A stretch of DNA of 64,000 nt, from the NCBI RefSeq assembly GCF_010078235.1, contig NZ_JAABOS010000003.1, positions 310,001-374,000 on the forward strand. Reading direction: 5' to 3'. Below the pieces are notes generated by a model. It worked only from the letters and a program-made list of their open reading frames with translations, did not search any database and had not been told where the DNA came from. This stretch comes from Cognatundibacterium crateris (GTDB lineage: Bacteria; Pseudomonadota; Gammaproteobacteria; Burkholderiales; Burkholderiaceae_D). The position numbers and the translations under genes are program-made. This document shows, in pieces, positions 46,104-55,337 of the stretch (position 1 is the stretch's first letter; every line of letters begins with the position of its first letter).

Positions 46104-46980
46104 GGAGCGCTACCCACATCTCCATCCCAACGTTGCCCGTATGGCGGAGCAGTCAAACGAGAGGCGAATCAAGTACATCGAGCAAGATCGATTTGTTGTA
46201 CATCGCCGTGCCGAGGAAATTTTAACTGAGCTTGAAACTCTTTATCGCATGGAAGACTCCGTGCGTCCGCAAGGGAGATTGATCGTTGGCCGATCCTTAA
46301 TGGGAAAGAGTGCTGTCATCGATCAGTTCATGAAAAATCACCGTGCCACAGATAATCCGGACGGGCCAGCTGCACTCGTACCGGTTCTGTCGATTCAATA
46401 TCCGGATACGGCCAAGGAAGGTATCTACCCTGAAATACTGAGGAAATTGAACGCTGTCCCGTCTTCGAACGCCAAACCACATCAAGTTCGCGCGGACGCA
46501 ATCAGCCTTGTTCAAACTGTAGGCTGTCGGATTATCATTATTGATGAGATTCACAATCTGTTGGAAGGTAGTGCGACGGCGCAGAGAAAGGGATTGAATT
46601 CCATCAAATATTTAATGAACGAGTTGAGGCGTCCAATCGTAGCGGCCGGCACCGCCGAAGCAGTTAATGCCGTGCGCGCAGACGAACAAATTTCGAGCAG
46701 GCTCAAGCAGTTGCCATTAAAGCGATTCAAGGACGATGAAGATTTCATGGAGCTACTCGCGGGATTTGAAATGTTATTGCCGTTACGACGGCCATCCGCA
46801 CTAGATGACTCTAGTCTCGCATCGCTAATTCATCGCGCGACGTTAGGTGTCACCGGAAACGTATCTGATTTATTGAACAAGGCCGCCATTACCGCTATCA
46901 AATCCGGCAACGAACTGATCTCCGAAGAGGAAATTACGCAATGCATTGGCGAGGAGATTGCTGACATCGCCGATCTCTAA
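46093..46980 (+). CDS. tnsC: TnsC/TniB-like AAA+ target-complex ATPase
   Basis: 295 residues, the short TniB-type length. Walker A 'LIVGRSLMGKSAVI', Walker B 'CRIIIIDEIHNLLEG', sensor region 'PIVAAGTAEAVNAV', C-terminal lid. It links the target selector (TniQ/TnsD) to the TnsAB transposase. It follows tnsB with an 11-bp overlap and precedes tniQ by 7 bp. Confidence 0.92.
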   Translation: MTREERYPHLHPNVARMAEQSNERRIKYIEQDRFVVHRRAEEILTELETLYRMEDSVRPQGRLIVGRSLMGKSAVIDQFMKNHRATDNPDGPAALVPVLSIQYPDTAKEGIYPEILRKLNAVPSSNAKPHQVRADAISLVQTVGCRIIIIDEIHNLLEGSATAQRKGLNSIKYLMNELRRPIVAAGTAEAVNAVRADEQISSRLKQLPLKRFKDDEDFMELLAGFEMLLPLRRPSALDDSSLASLIHRATLGVTGNVSDLLNKAAITAIKSGNELISEEEITQCIGEEIADIADL

Positions 46981-46987
46981 AATCATC

Positions 46988-48004
46988 ATGACCAGGATTT
47001 ACGGTTTAACCGGACGTCGGTTGCCAATTCATCCGCAGCCGCTCCCAGACGAGCTCTTTACCCATTGGTTTACGCGTCTTTCGCATTCGAATGGATTAAA
47101 AGTGCAGACACTGGCGGATCGCCTTTTCGGGTACCCCAGCTCTTTTTGGGCGCGAGATCAAGATAAGCTGGCGAGTCAACAGGCGATCGACGCACTTGCC
47201 GAAGTGACAGGTCAAGTACCAGAAGATCTATTGCGACTGACGCTGAGGCCTTACGGTGACTATCTCTATGCAAAACACAATCCTTTTGGTAACACGCGCT
47301 GGATTTTGCCACTTGGGGTGTATCACCGTACTCGCAGACACGGTCTGCAATTCTGTCCACTATGCTTGCGTTCGGATGTACCGTACTTTAGGCGGTGCTG
47401 GCGGCTGTCCTTCTACGTTGAGTGCGATCACCACCATGTTTTGATGCTGGATGCTTGTCCCAATTGCAAAGCACCTGTGATGTTTCATCGAGCAGAACTG
47501 GGGCATCGACATCGCCGTGGGTATCCTCCTACCGTCAATTGTTATCGCTGTTGCTTCAACTTGAGTTGGGCCAGCGCACAAACCTATGACTGGGCTGACC
47601 AGCAAGCGATGCTAGCTGCACAGGCAGCCATATTTTGTCACTTTCGACACAGTGCCTTCTTGCATGAGCGTACCTTCGAATCGGCACAAACTTTTTTCGA
47701 TGTGCTCTACCTACTGTGCAATCGTATTGGCTCATCACGCCGTACTGGTGAATTATATGACTGGGTTCAAGAGCAGATCAGGCCACACGAGACGCGGCAG
47801 ATCAATCGCCGCGTCAACAAGTTCGATGATCGGCCAATATGGGAAAGAGCACGCATCTTGGAGGCGGCATTTTGGTTACTGTGCGACTGGCCGTATCGCC
47901 TGAATAGCGCGATAAGGGAGCTGAACATCTACCCATGTTTATTGACGCCTGAGCAAGGCGAAAGAAATACATGGCTATTAGAAGCGATGCCATTGTTCGA
48001 CTGA
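46988..48004 (+). CDS. tniQ: TniQ-family target selector (TnsD/TniD type)
   Basis: 338 residues from the ATG at 46988; the longer frame from 46946 overlaps tnsC and lacks a ribosome-binding site. The TniQ pattern: 'IHPQPLPDELFTHWFTRLSH' at the start, zinc motifs 'QFCPLCLRSD' with 'CDHHHVLMLDACPNC', and a second pair 'VNCYRCCFN'. At this length and position it should be the sequence-specific selector that directs insertion into comM (inference from where the element sits). Confidence 0.9.
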   Translation: MTRIYGLTGRRLPIHPQPLPDELFTHWFTRLSHSNGLKVQTLADRLFGYPSSFWARDQDKLASQQAIDALAEVTGQVPEDLLRLTLRPYGDYLYAKHNPFGNTRWILPLGVYHRTRRHGLQFCPLCLRSDVPYFRRCWRLSFYVECDHHHVLMLDACPNCKAPVMFHRAELGHRHRRGYPPTVNCYRCCFNLSWASAQTYDWADQQAMLAAQAAIFCHFRHSAFLHERTFESAQTFFDVLYLLCNRIGSSRRTGELYDWVQEQIRPHETRQINRRVNKFDDRPIWERARILEAAFWLLCDWPYRLNSAIRELNIYPCLLTPEQGERNTWLLEAMPLFD

Positions 48005-48129
48005 TGCGCTAAATGGTATCGAAGCGTCTTATATTGGCATTACTTTTACCGCAATTATTAGATGTTAGATATATGGTTCGTATTTGATCCGAACCATATT
48101 TACGAAAACCTTTCTGTATTTTTTTGAAT

Positions 48130-49797
48130 ATGCCGATCGTACTCAAAGCTTTGAAAGATCTCGGGAGCGCTTATTTCAGAATCGACTGGATAGGCAATGT
48201 TGTTTCACGAAGTCTAAAGGCTGCAGCAACCCCTTCTGTCAACATCGTTGTCTCAGTTAGGTCATCTCTACACGATACGCTGCCCGGCGATGGTTTTGTC
48301 CAGGTCGAGCTGGCTATTCCTGTGGCCTATCTCCGGTTGCTGAGAATTGGAGACATGTGGCGATACGGGCGGCGCGTAAACGGTGGCGATGGCGAGCAGC
48401 TAAGCTTTTCAAATATTGAGATCAATAGCGAAACAGTCGATGTAAAACCGGTAGGGTTACCTATTGCTGTAGATGATGAGATTCGCTTCTTGCTCCCGTT
48501 TGACCAATATTGTTCGCACCGTCGGCACACAGGGTCGTATGCAGCGCGTGTTCGTATCGATGAGAAGACATTTATATTAGTACCCTGTATGGAGTTGATT
48601 CGTTTTTATTTCGGATCAAGCGGCGCGCTCCTTGCACGTTTGTTTTCCGGTCCGATACGCGGACACGATCTTTACGAATCTGCGAAAACAAACTTAATGG
48701 GCGTAGCACACGTAAGACTTTCAGCGGGAATCCCAGGAATAGCAGCAGCGACCGTCGCGCGTATCGCGCTGGATCGTCATGCGGCGAGTGCTGCAAATTG
48801 GATTGTCAAATCAGGAGTGAGTGCGGCAGCGAATGGAGCTTCACACTATCCGGCCACTAAATTTCCATTCGTTGGACGCACTACACTCACGGCGGTAGGA
48901 AGGTGGGTCAATGCGCAAGGTTATGACGTCTTTGTCGTGGATCGAATGGTGTCTTGCACTTACCCCTTTCCTTTTCGATCCCTGTTCTATGAGCTTCATC
49001 CAAGCGAAAAAAAATCCAACTCAAAAGGAATGATGTCCGCAACCAGTATCCAGTCTCGCCGGCAGGCGACCAGCATGACGGGCGACGATGAATTGAATGA
49101 GGGCGCTGTCAAGTCAACCTGGGCAACTGCGACAATTAATTTCGAAGAGAGTCTTGAAGCATTTCCGGATCTAAGTGGTAAATTAATTCGGCGAAAAATG
49201 GTGGCGGATTCCGTGGTAGCTTCTGTTGGGGGCGCTAAACGTACTTCGTTGGCAGTGGGGCCGAGAGAAGCTAGCGGCACCTACAGAAAAGTCGATATTT
49301 CGGCGGCTCCGGAACATAACGTGGAAAATTCCAAGTCAGGGCCGATCGCAATATTGGAGGCGATAGAAATCCTGCGAAACAAGCATACTATAGATGTCTG
49401 TCTTGCCCCACTCCAAGGTTTATTGCCAATAACGGTCGAACCTTTTAAGCAGATCAGGTACGTTGGGCTGTTAGATCAGCGGAAATTCCCGATCATGGTC
49501 GGTGCCCGATTCCTAGTTGGAAATGGCAGTCAGTTGAGAGAGTTTCTTCTGCTTACTTATGTATCTCTGCCACACGAACAGAGCCGGCATACTGCCATTA
49601 TCGTCGGCATGCCTTGCGTTCCAGCGCATCGCACTGACCAATATTGGTCGCTGTTTTCGCTTTGGGTTGTAGCAAGGCACTTTGCTGGTATTTATCCAAT
49701 CGACGATGCGAATTCAATCGGTGTGAGCCGCCTGATTTCAGCAAAAGAGGCCAATAATCCGCAATCGCTAGCGGAAGTTCTCTCGACTTTCATATAG
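48130..49797 (+). CDS. TnsE-like protein (position of TniE)
   Basis: 555 residues from the ATG at 48130, in the slot tnsE/tniE occupies. Length matches Tn7 TnsE (538). Weak resemblance to TnsE is visible: 'LVPCMELIRFYFGSSGALLA' against the TnsE PxxELxRxxF segment, a low-complexity acidic-to-basic middle, and a C-terminal alpha/beta domain ('FLLLTYVSLPHEQSRHTAII') like the DNA-binding domain of TnsE. In Tn7, TnsE directs insertion into replicating and conjugal DNA. The frame stays open for another 68 codons after its TAG, to 50004. Homology needs a profile search. Confidence 0.6.
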   Translation: MPIVLKALKDLGSAYFRIDWIGNVVSRSLKAAATPSVNIVVSVRSSLHDTLPGDGFVQVELAIPVAYLRLLRIGDMWRYGRRVNGGDGEQLSFSNIEINSETVDVKPVGLPIAVDDEIRFLLPFDQYCSHRRHTGSYAARVRIDEKTFILVPCMELIRFYFGSSGALLARLFSGPIRGHDLYESAKTNLMGVAHVRLSAGIPGIAAATVARIALDRHAASAANWIVKSGVSAAANGASHYPATKFPFVGRTTLTAVGRWVNAQGYDVFVVDRMVSCTYPFPFRSLFYELHPSEKKSNSKGMMSATSIQSRRQATSMTGDDELNEGAVKSTWATATINFEESLEAFPDLSGKLIRRKMVADSVVASVGGAKRTSLAVGPREASGTYRKVDISAAPEHNVENSKSGPIAILEAIEILRNKHTIDVCLAPLQGLLPITVEPFKQIRYVGLLDQRKFPIMVGARFLVGNGSQLREFLLLTYVSLPHEQSRHTAIIVGMPCVPAHRTDQYWSLFSLWVVARHFAGIYPIDDANSIGVSRLISAKEANNPQSLAEVLSTFI

Positions 49798-50063
49798 AGC
49801 AACTCGTCCGTTGCGCAGACTGCATTCGGATCTTGTTGCTATGGTCTTGTACCTAGTATCAACGAAGTCGGAGCCGGAGTTTTAATTCAAGAGGTGCGAT
49901 ACCTTCTTGAAAGGCGCTACATGGTCCGCCAGTCTGATCTGCTTAGGAGTGCTGCAGGCCCTTTATATTTGTTGCGCGGTTATCAGTTTCAGCGGAATGC
50001 ATAGTTGCCAAATTATTGCTAACCTGATAATGTGTTTGTCTTCAGAGTAAGTGGGGTGGACGT

Positions 50064-51200
50064 ATGTCGCTCATTTGGGAAAATAGACAAAACGATATGC
50101 CGGGAACACATGTTTTGATTGTGGGAGCCGGTCATTACCCACACTTCCCAGGCCATACTGCCCAGAAGCCACTAGGCCAGGTAAATATGTGTGCACACAG
50201 TGCCCTGGATCTGGCGCAGTGGATGATCGGGAGCCTTCAAAACCCAGCCGCTCCGCTACAGAGTGTGCGTCTGCTTATTTCGGACGCAAACGTATCCCTC
50301 CAAGCACAACAGCAATACGACCACGAAATTAGGCCTGCCACAGTGGGCCAGGTGCGTGCTGCGTTCCGTGATTGGAAACGAGATTTGGCTGCGGTTCCTG
50401 GCAGCGTAGCGGTTTTCTATTTTGCCGGTCATGGCTTCGGTAATGGTGAGAATCAGTGCCTATTGATGGAGGATTACAACCTCGATGATGCCGCTGCTCT
50501 CGATGGTGCAATCAACTATACAAATTTGTCCCAGAGCGTGAATGCAATAACGAACCTAAGTGGCGCCTGGTTCTTCATCGACGCATGTCGTGATGCGACC
50601 GTTGAGCAGACAGCAAGGGACAACTGGGGTTTAAAGCTCGATCATAAAGTACCATTCCTCGCCACTTCAGTACCCTGCTTCCAGCTGTTCGCAGCAGCAA
50701 GCGGTCGTCAGGCATTGGGCGTTGATGGTCAGCCAACTTTCTTCGCTCGGGCACTGAAAAAGGCGCTGAGCGAAAATGGCTACGCTGAATCTCCAGATGG
50801 CTGGGCCGTGAAGGCATTTGCACTGCACGGTGCAGTGGCTGGGAATCTGGAGTTAATCAGTGAAGAGGCGAAGATTCCGAAATCCAAGCGTCAGCGAGCC
50901 GAGGCCCGCACTCCAGAGCCGAATCAGCCTCTGCATTTCCGCAGTGCCGATAACCCGCCGGCGTTTCTGGTGAAGGTTACGTGCCAGCCGGAAGAGCATA
51001 ACGCCTGTCATACTTTCAGCTACGAAATTCAAGGGTCTAATAACTGGGTGAGCCGCGAGCCGGATGCGGCGGCATGGTATGCGAACGTACCGCCCGGTTT
51101 TTATCAGTTCAAAGCCGTAAACGGAGCTGGGAAAGCCACCCATGCTGAGAAGATCATCCAGCTACATTTTGTTGAAGTGTATTTGAAGGGGGTGGTATGA
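50064..51200 (+). CDS. Caspase-like (C14) peptidase, first gene of a three-gene operon
   Basis: 378 residues, start ATG at 50064 after GGGGTGGA. Caspase-hemoglobinase fold: 'THVLIVGAGHYPHFPGH' strand 1, catalytic His123 in 'VFYFAGHGFGNGEN', catalytic Cys175 in 'WFFIDACRDA'. Residues about 1-240 are the peptidase. About 285-378 form a separate beta-rich domain ('PAFLVKVTCQPEEHN', 'YANVPPGFYQFKAV'). No signal peptide. Overlap of 4 bp with the next gene. Caspase-like proteases in defence operons are activated on infection to cleave host or partner proteins; this role is inferred. Confidence 0.85.
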   Translation: MSLIWENRQNDMPGTHVLIVGAGHYPHFPGHTAQKPLGQVNMCAHSALDLAQWMIGSLQNPAAPLQSVRLLISDANVSLQAQQQYDHEIRPATVGQVRAAFRDWKRDLAAVPGSVAVFYFAGHGFGNGENQCLLMEDYNLDDAAALDGAINYTNLSQSVNAITNLSGAWFFIDACRDATVEQTARDNWGLKLDHKVPFLATSVPCFQLFAAASGRQALGVDGQPTFFARALKKALSENGYAESPDGWAVKAFALHGAVAGNLELISEEAKIPKSKRQRAEARTPEPNQPLHFRSADNPPAFLVKVTCQPEEHNACHTFSYEIQGSNNWVSREPDAAAWYANVPPGFYQFKAVNGAGKATHAEKIIQLHFVEVYLKGVV

Positions 51201-52582
51201 CGATCACTAACATTTATCTGATTGATTCACGCCTTAGCCCCAAACGAGCGTTAGATGTTGAAGTTAAGCTGTTTCCTGTCGATGGGGGGAAGGTGAAACT
51301 TGAACCTGCTTACGCCATCTTCGCGGCACTTACATCGACTTTTTCTAGCTCTTCGCCTTTGCAATTGGAGCTCTCTTTGGGCGATTGGATTTTGGAATTC
51401 GTTTCATCCCAAGGCAACCCTGTTGCGATCCTCCTTCGTGTTTCTAATGATTCGAACAATCATGAGATCGACGCAGCTGTGATTGAGGGCTATATTCCAC
51501 CTCCAACGGCCAGACGCTTGCACTATGAACCGCTCATCAAACATGACGAATACAGTGATAAGACTGCCAGAAGATTTAGCCCTAGTAGTGCAAATACTCC
51601 GAGAGTCGAGCATCTGCGACATCCAAGAAATATGGGTGTCATTTCAAAACTCCAAGTCAAATGCGAGACATTTGAATTGCGCTCGGACATCGTGCTGATG
51701 CCTGAGCACGAAAGAAGTTTTGAAGACTGCAAGTCATTTGACGATAAATTCGAATATTGGCTTGACGGTTGGCACTCTGTCGATGAGCAGAATACTTTCA
51801 ACTTAAATTTGGACATCATTCCTGGCAAAGAATTTTGTACCGGAAGGTTGAGTTTGAAGAATTCGTTCAGGCGACCCCGTAAGAAAGTTTTGTACATTAC
51901 GTTCTCTGAAGAACGTTACTTCTTCGTTATTCCGTGCAAGGTGTCTGCAGATCTGCAATCAGATATCGATGTTGAGTTCGACTTTTATGACACGTCTGAG
52001 TTCTTGAACAATGGGCGAATCTTGCAAGTGCGTGTATTTACTAATGATTCCGCATTTAACGGAGTGATGCAGCAACTAAGCAAAGGAAACCTTTACTCTG
52101 CCAAGCAGCTTTCTATGCGACATGCCGAGCGATTGCTACAACAAAAGTACTTCGATCCAATTGGTGCCGCCGCAGGGGCACTTGTACTCGTACAGCCGGA
52201 CGTTTCGGGGAGTGTGGCGTACTTGTCGGAGCACAAACATGTCTTACGCTGGATTGATAATCTCCTCGATGATTTTGAATGGATTTCTGAAGGTGCAATT
52301 TGCTCAGCATGGGTGCTTGCGATTGCCGGCGAATTGGGAATTATTAGTGAGGCGAAAGATGAGGATGAACTACGTTCGGAGATCGCTTTGTTACTCACTG
52401 AGGCTGTGCGTCGAGGCTTACCTATTTATACCGAGTCGTTGAATATGCTTAGCAAGGGTGTCAATTGGGCCGCTAAAGAAATCCCTGTGGATCTGCATCT
52501 GGCGGTGCAATGGTTGACCCTACACTCGCTCAATGCCGGACCGTTTGTGCTCTTGCGCGATCGATCTGAGGCAGCGTCATGA
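51197..52582 (+). CDS. Unknown protein linking the caspase and MBL genes
   Basis: 461 residues, no recognised domain. The N-terminal 100 residues look beta-rich. Residues about 300-460 are helical with 'HAERLLQQKYFDPIGAAAGA', 'VLRWIDNLLDDFEWISEGAI' and 'VDLHLAVQWLTLHSLNAGPF', a pattern I associate with proteins found beside C14 peptidases, though I cannot name a family. Overlaps of 4 bp at both ends show it is made in step with the caspase and the MBL protein; it could be their sensor or adaptor. Confidence 0.75.
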   Translation: MTITNIYLIDSRLSPKRALDVEVKLFPVDGGKVKLEPAYAIFAALTSTFSSSSPLQLELSLGDWILEFVSSQGNPVAILLRVSNDSNNHEIDAAVIEGYIPPPTARRLHYEPLIKHDEYSDKTARRFSPSSANTPRVEHLRHPRNMGVISKLQVKCETFELRSDIVLMPEHERSFEDCKSFDDKFEYWLDGWHSVDEQNTFNLNLDIIPGKEFCTGRLSLKNSFRRPRKKVLYITFSEERYFFVIPCKVSADLQSDIDVEFDFYDTSEFLNNGRILQVRVFTNDSAFNGVMQQLSKGNLYSAKQLSMRHAERLLQQKYFDPIGAAAGALVLVQPDVSGSVAYLSEHKHVLRWIDNLLDDFEWISEGAICSAWVLAIAGELGIISEAKDEDELRSEIALLLTEAVRRGLPIYTESLNMLSKGVNWAAKEIPVDLHLAVQWLTLHSLNAGPFVLLRDRSEAAS

Positions 52583-53631
52583 GCGTTAAGGTAGTGTTTT
52601 TTCCTGCTAAATGTGGGGATTGCTTTCTACTGGAATGCTCTGTCAACGATGGCATATTCAGAATCTTAATCGATGGCGGTACGCCCGCGACCGCAGATGT
52701 CGTACTCGCTTATTTGAAAAAAGACGGTAAGTGTCCTGTAATTGATTTGGTGGTGGTGACTCACATCGATAACGACCACATTGGGGGTGTCATCAGGCTG
52801 CTCAAGGATACGGAGTTCAATGCGGCCGTCAAAGAGATCTGGTTCAATGGCATTAGTAGGATCGCGAAACTTCCATCGGGGGTTAAGTCTCTCAGTGTGA
52901 CGCAAGGCGTCAAGTTGGAAGAAATGCTGCACGATGACGCTCGTTGGAACGCATATTTTGGTGGCGCTGCGGTTAGCATCAATGCTGATGGAAGCCCCTA
53001 CAATGCACGCATAGCCGATGGGCTCGTGTTGGATATTCTGTCACCCGGCACCGCAGAGCTGGCAGAACTTAAGCGCAATTGGAGCATGCTGGCCGTCGCG
53101 CCCGATCCGTCAGATGAAGAAAAAGACAAGTTACCAGCTGGCGTTCAAAGTTTGAGCGTAGGCAAAGATGTCTATGCGTTGGCTGAATCTAAATTCGATC
53201 CAGATAAAGCGTACGCAAATGGTTCGAGCATCGCATTTCTGTTGGAAATTGACCTTAAATTTTTGTTATTTACTGGTGACGCTTTTCCTGATGTTATTAC
53301 CGACGCGGCTGAGCTATTGCAGGCTGGACCGATCAGAGTCAATGTGTTCAAAGTCTCCCATCACGGTTCGGCCGGCAATACGAATGAGCGGATCGTCAGG
53401 AAGTTTCCGGCCGACTACTACCTCATTTCAACCGATGGAACACACGATCATCCTCATGATGAAGCCATTGGTCGCATCCTAGTATATGCAGACAATCCAA
53501 AGTCTTTGATCTTCAATTATCCCGATACAATGTCAACATGGCGAGGAACGGACTTCGAAGGTGCCTGGTCCGTGCGCGTCCAATCGCATGACGGCAAAAC
53601 CCCGATTGAGCTCGACCTGGGAGGCGCCTGA
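52579..53631 (+). CDS. Metallo-beta-lactamase-fold hydrolase (ComEC-Rec2-like)
   Basis: 350 residues. Metal ligands: 'VVVTHIDNDHIGG' (H62, D64, D66, H67), Asp in 'LLFTGDAF', 'FKVSHHGSAGNTNE', and a late 'GTHDHPHDEAIG'. This is the soluble version of the ComEC C-terminal nuclease-like domain. No signal peptide. Third gene of the caspase operon; it converges with the dCTP-deaminase-like gene one base past its stop. Nuclease or phosphodiesterase activity is likely (inference). Confidence 0.85.
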   Translation: MSVKVVFFPAKCGDCFLLECSVNDGIFRILIDGGTPATADVVLAYLKKDGKCPVIDLVVVTHIDNDHIGGVIRLLKDTEFNAAVKEIWFNGISRIAKLPSGVKSLSVTQGVKLEEMLHDDARWNAYFGGAAVSINADGSPYNARIADGLVLDILSPGTAELAELKRNWSMLAVAPDPSDEEKDKLPAGVQSLSVGKDVYALAESKFDPDKAYANGSSIAFLLEIDLKFLLFTGDAFPDVITDAAELLQAGPIRVNVFKVSHHGSAGNTNERIVRKFPADYYLISTDGTHDHPHDEAIGRILVYADNPKSLIFNYPDTMSTWRGTDFEGAWSVRVQSHDGKTPIELDLGGA

Positions 53632-53632
53632 C

Positions 53633-54256
53633 TTATCGGTTGTCGATGTTTTCGCGAATATGCGTCAAGCGAATGAGTTCTTCGTCGACGGAAGCTTTAG
53701 ACACTGCTGGTCGAACCTGGCCATAGTATTTGCGCGGCTGAGACTGCGCATGATAATCGGTGTCTTCTGCAATGCGAGTTAGCCTCATTTGGCAGATGCG
53801 TGCACCGACTGTGAGTCTGACTGGGACATTGCCATGATTGAGCAGTTCAAGCGGAACGCAGCCGCGGTATCCAGGCTGTAACATGGCATAGAGCCCCACA
53901 CCTAGCTTCGAATAACTGCTTCGTGGCATAACGTCCGCGTAGCAGTTAGCGGGTAGACCAACGTACTCTAGTGTGGTGGCTAACACTAGCTGGTCAGGAT
54001 ACAGAATAAATGTGTCGCCGAGCCGACGCCTGGTTTCATCAAAGTGCGACGCGAGGCTCGCTCCGCCTTGCTGTTGTTCGGCCGAGACGTCGATGAATGC
54101 GGCTCGGGTGTGCACCGATACAAGGAAGTCATACCCTAGACGCAAGTCAACGCTAACCTCGTTGACCTGGTCTGTGGATATCAGCGGCGCTACGCTCAGG
54201 CCGCTATCCGGATCGCTTAAAGCTTTGATGATTTCAGGCTTGGTCCAGAGGCTCAT
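53633..54256 (-). CDS. dCTP deaminase/dUTPase-fold protein
   Basis: 207 residues, start MSLWTKPE at 54256 (the Met three codons earlier lies on the ribosome-binding site). Dcd features: 'VDLRLGYDFLV', 'YCADVMPRSSYSKLGV'-type loop (here 'YADVMPRSSYSKLGV') with the Ser/Arg that contact nucleotide, and Glu in 'CVPLELLNHGNVP', equivalent to catalytic Glu138 of E. coli Dcd. It could deaminate dCTP to dUTP. In defence settings such enzymes drain dCTP during phage infection. It is the last gene of a three-gene operon and overlaps the zinc peptidase gene. Confidence 0.85.
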   Translation of the reverse strand: MSLWTKPEIIKALSDPDSGLSVAPLISTDQVNEVSVDLRLGYDFLVSVHTRAAFIDVSAEQQQGGASLASHFDETRRRLGDTFILYPDQLVLATTLEYVGLPANCYADVMPRSSYSKLGVGLYAMLQPGYRGCVPLELLNHGNVPVRLTVGARICQMRLTRIAEDTDYHAQSQPRKYYGQVRPAVSKASVDEELIRLTHIRENIDNR

Positions 54257-55337
54257 CCCAGGCATTCCTAATCATAAAATTCCGTATGGACTTTTCGGTG
54301 AGATCATTCACTGCAAGGATCAAGTCGTCATCATTGGGGAACGCCCTTCTTTTGGCAGGGTCAGCAATTGAACTCTTAAGCTGTTTCAGCGCGGCAGGGA
54401 AGACACCATGCATTTGGGCGATGCTTGTAATTTCACATGGCCGGCTATCAGAATAGAATTTTTCAACCTCCGGTTCATCGAACCGCTTAATCAACAGCGG
54501 CTTGCCCGCATTGTCGAGTGCAGTATTTTGCAACATATTGATGAAGTCTCCATGGCCCTCGTTGAGGAATTCCTCGATCACCGCGATGCGCGCCATCGTT
54601 GATGGATGTGTATCGTTGGCAGGTTGGTCAGGTGCCCATTCCTCGATATAGAAACAGGCAGCTGAACCCACATAGCTCGCGGCAAAGGTGTCGCAGAAGT
54701 GTTCTGTGATGAGGTTGAGCGCCACTTTGCGTCGCTTTGTTCTATCATCAATGCCGTTGACGTAGGCAGCGTCAGGCAAGCATTCAAGCCAAGCTTGGTC
54801 ATTCGAGGTGAGCGCCCCAGTCACGAGGCGTTTACGTTCTTCAACGTAGTGCCCAATTTCATGATAAAGCGGCGTGCAGAAAAGCGGCGTGTGCTGGAAG
54901 ATCTCGGGTAATGCGATCTGAACCAGCTCGAACTTCATTTTCGTTTCCAGCAACTGCTCGATCGGATCATTTGGCGCCGAGTGGACTCGTTCACAGAGGA
55001 ATTCGGAAGACTGCAGTAGAGAGGTGGTTACCACGCAATCGTCCAGTCCCCAGTCGATGAGCGAATTGCGCAGCGCGAAGACAAGTTCGTAGGGCACCCT
55101 GTTTGAAGTGCTACCGGCGAGATATTGGGTTGCACGCCAAATTGACTCGACTACCAATTGAAGTGCGTCAGGAGGTAAGGCGGAACTCGCCCCGTCACGA
55201 TAGTCAGCGCGAAGCTTGCTGAGCAAGGCCTGCAATTCGGCTACATACTCACTGAGGTTTTTCGAGAAAAAATGATTCTGGGCGAGCTTATCAAGCCGCC
55301 CAGATAAGAGACGCAGAATCGTACTATGCAGCAGCAA
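54234..55337 (-). CDS. M48-like zinc metallopeptidase, soluble
   Basis: 367 residues. HExxH motif in 'TPLYHEIGHYVEERKR' (around residue 165), a third ligand in 'LITEHFCDTFAASYVG', and 'NDTHPSTMARIAVI', which matches the THPxxxxRI hallmark of M48 peptidases. Unlike typical M48 enzymes it has no membrane helices. Residues 1-150 are helical and unrecognised. It overlaps the upstream small gene by 14 bp and the downstream Dcd-like gene by 23 bp, so all three are co-translated. Confidence 0.75.
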   Translation of the reverse strand: MLLHSTILRLLSGRLDKLAQNHFFSKNLSEYVAELQALLSKLRADYRDGASSALPPDALQLVVESIWRATQYLAGSTSNRVPYELVFALRNSLIDWGLDDCVVTTSLLQSSEFLCERVHSAPNDPIEQLLETKMKFELVQIALPEIFQHTPLFCTPLYHEIGHYVEERKRLVTGALTSNDQAWLECLPDAAYVNGIDDRTKRRKVALNLITEHFCDTFAASYVGSAACFYIEEWAPDQPANDTHPSTMARIAVIEEFLNEGHGDFINMLQNTALDNAGKPLLIKRFDEPEVEKFYSDSRPCEITSIAQMHGVFPAALKQLKSSIADPAKRRAFPNDDDLILAVNDLTEKSIRNFMIRNAWDEPLDQA

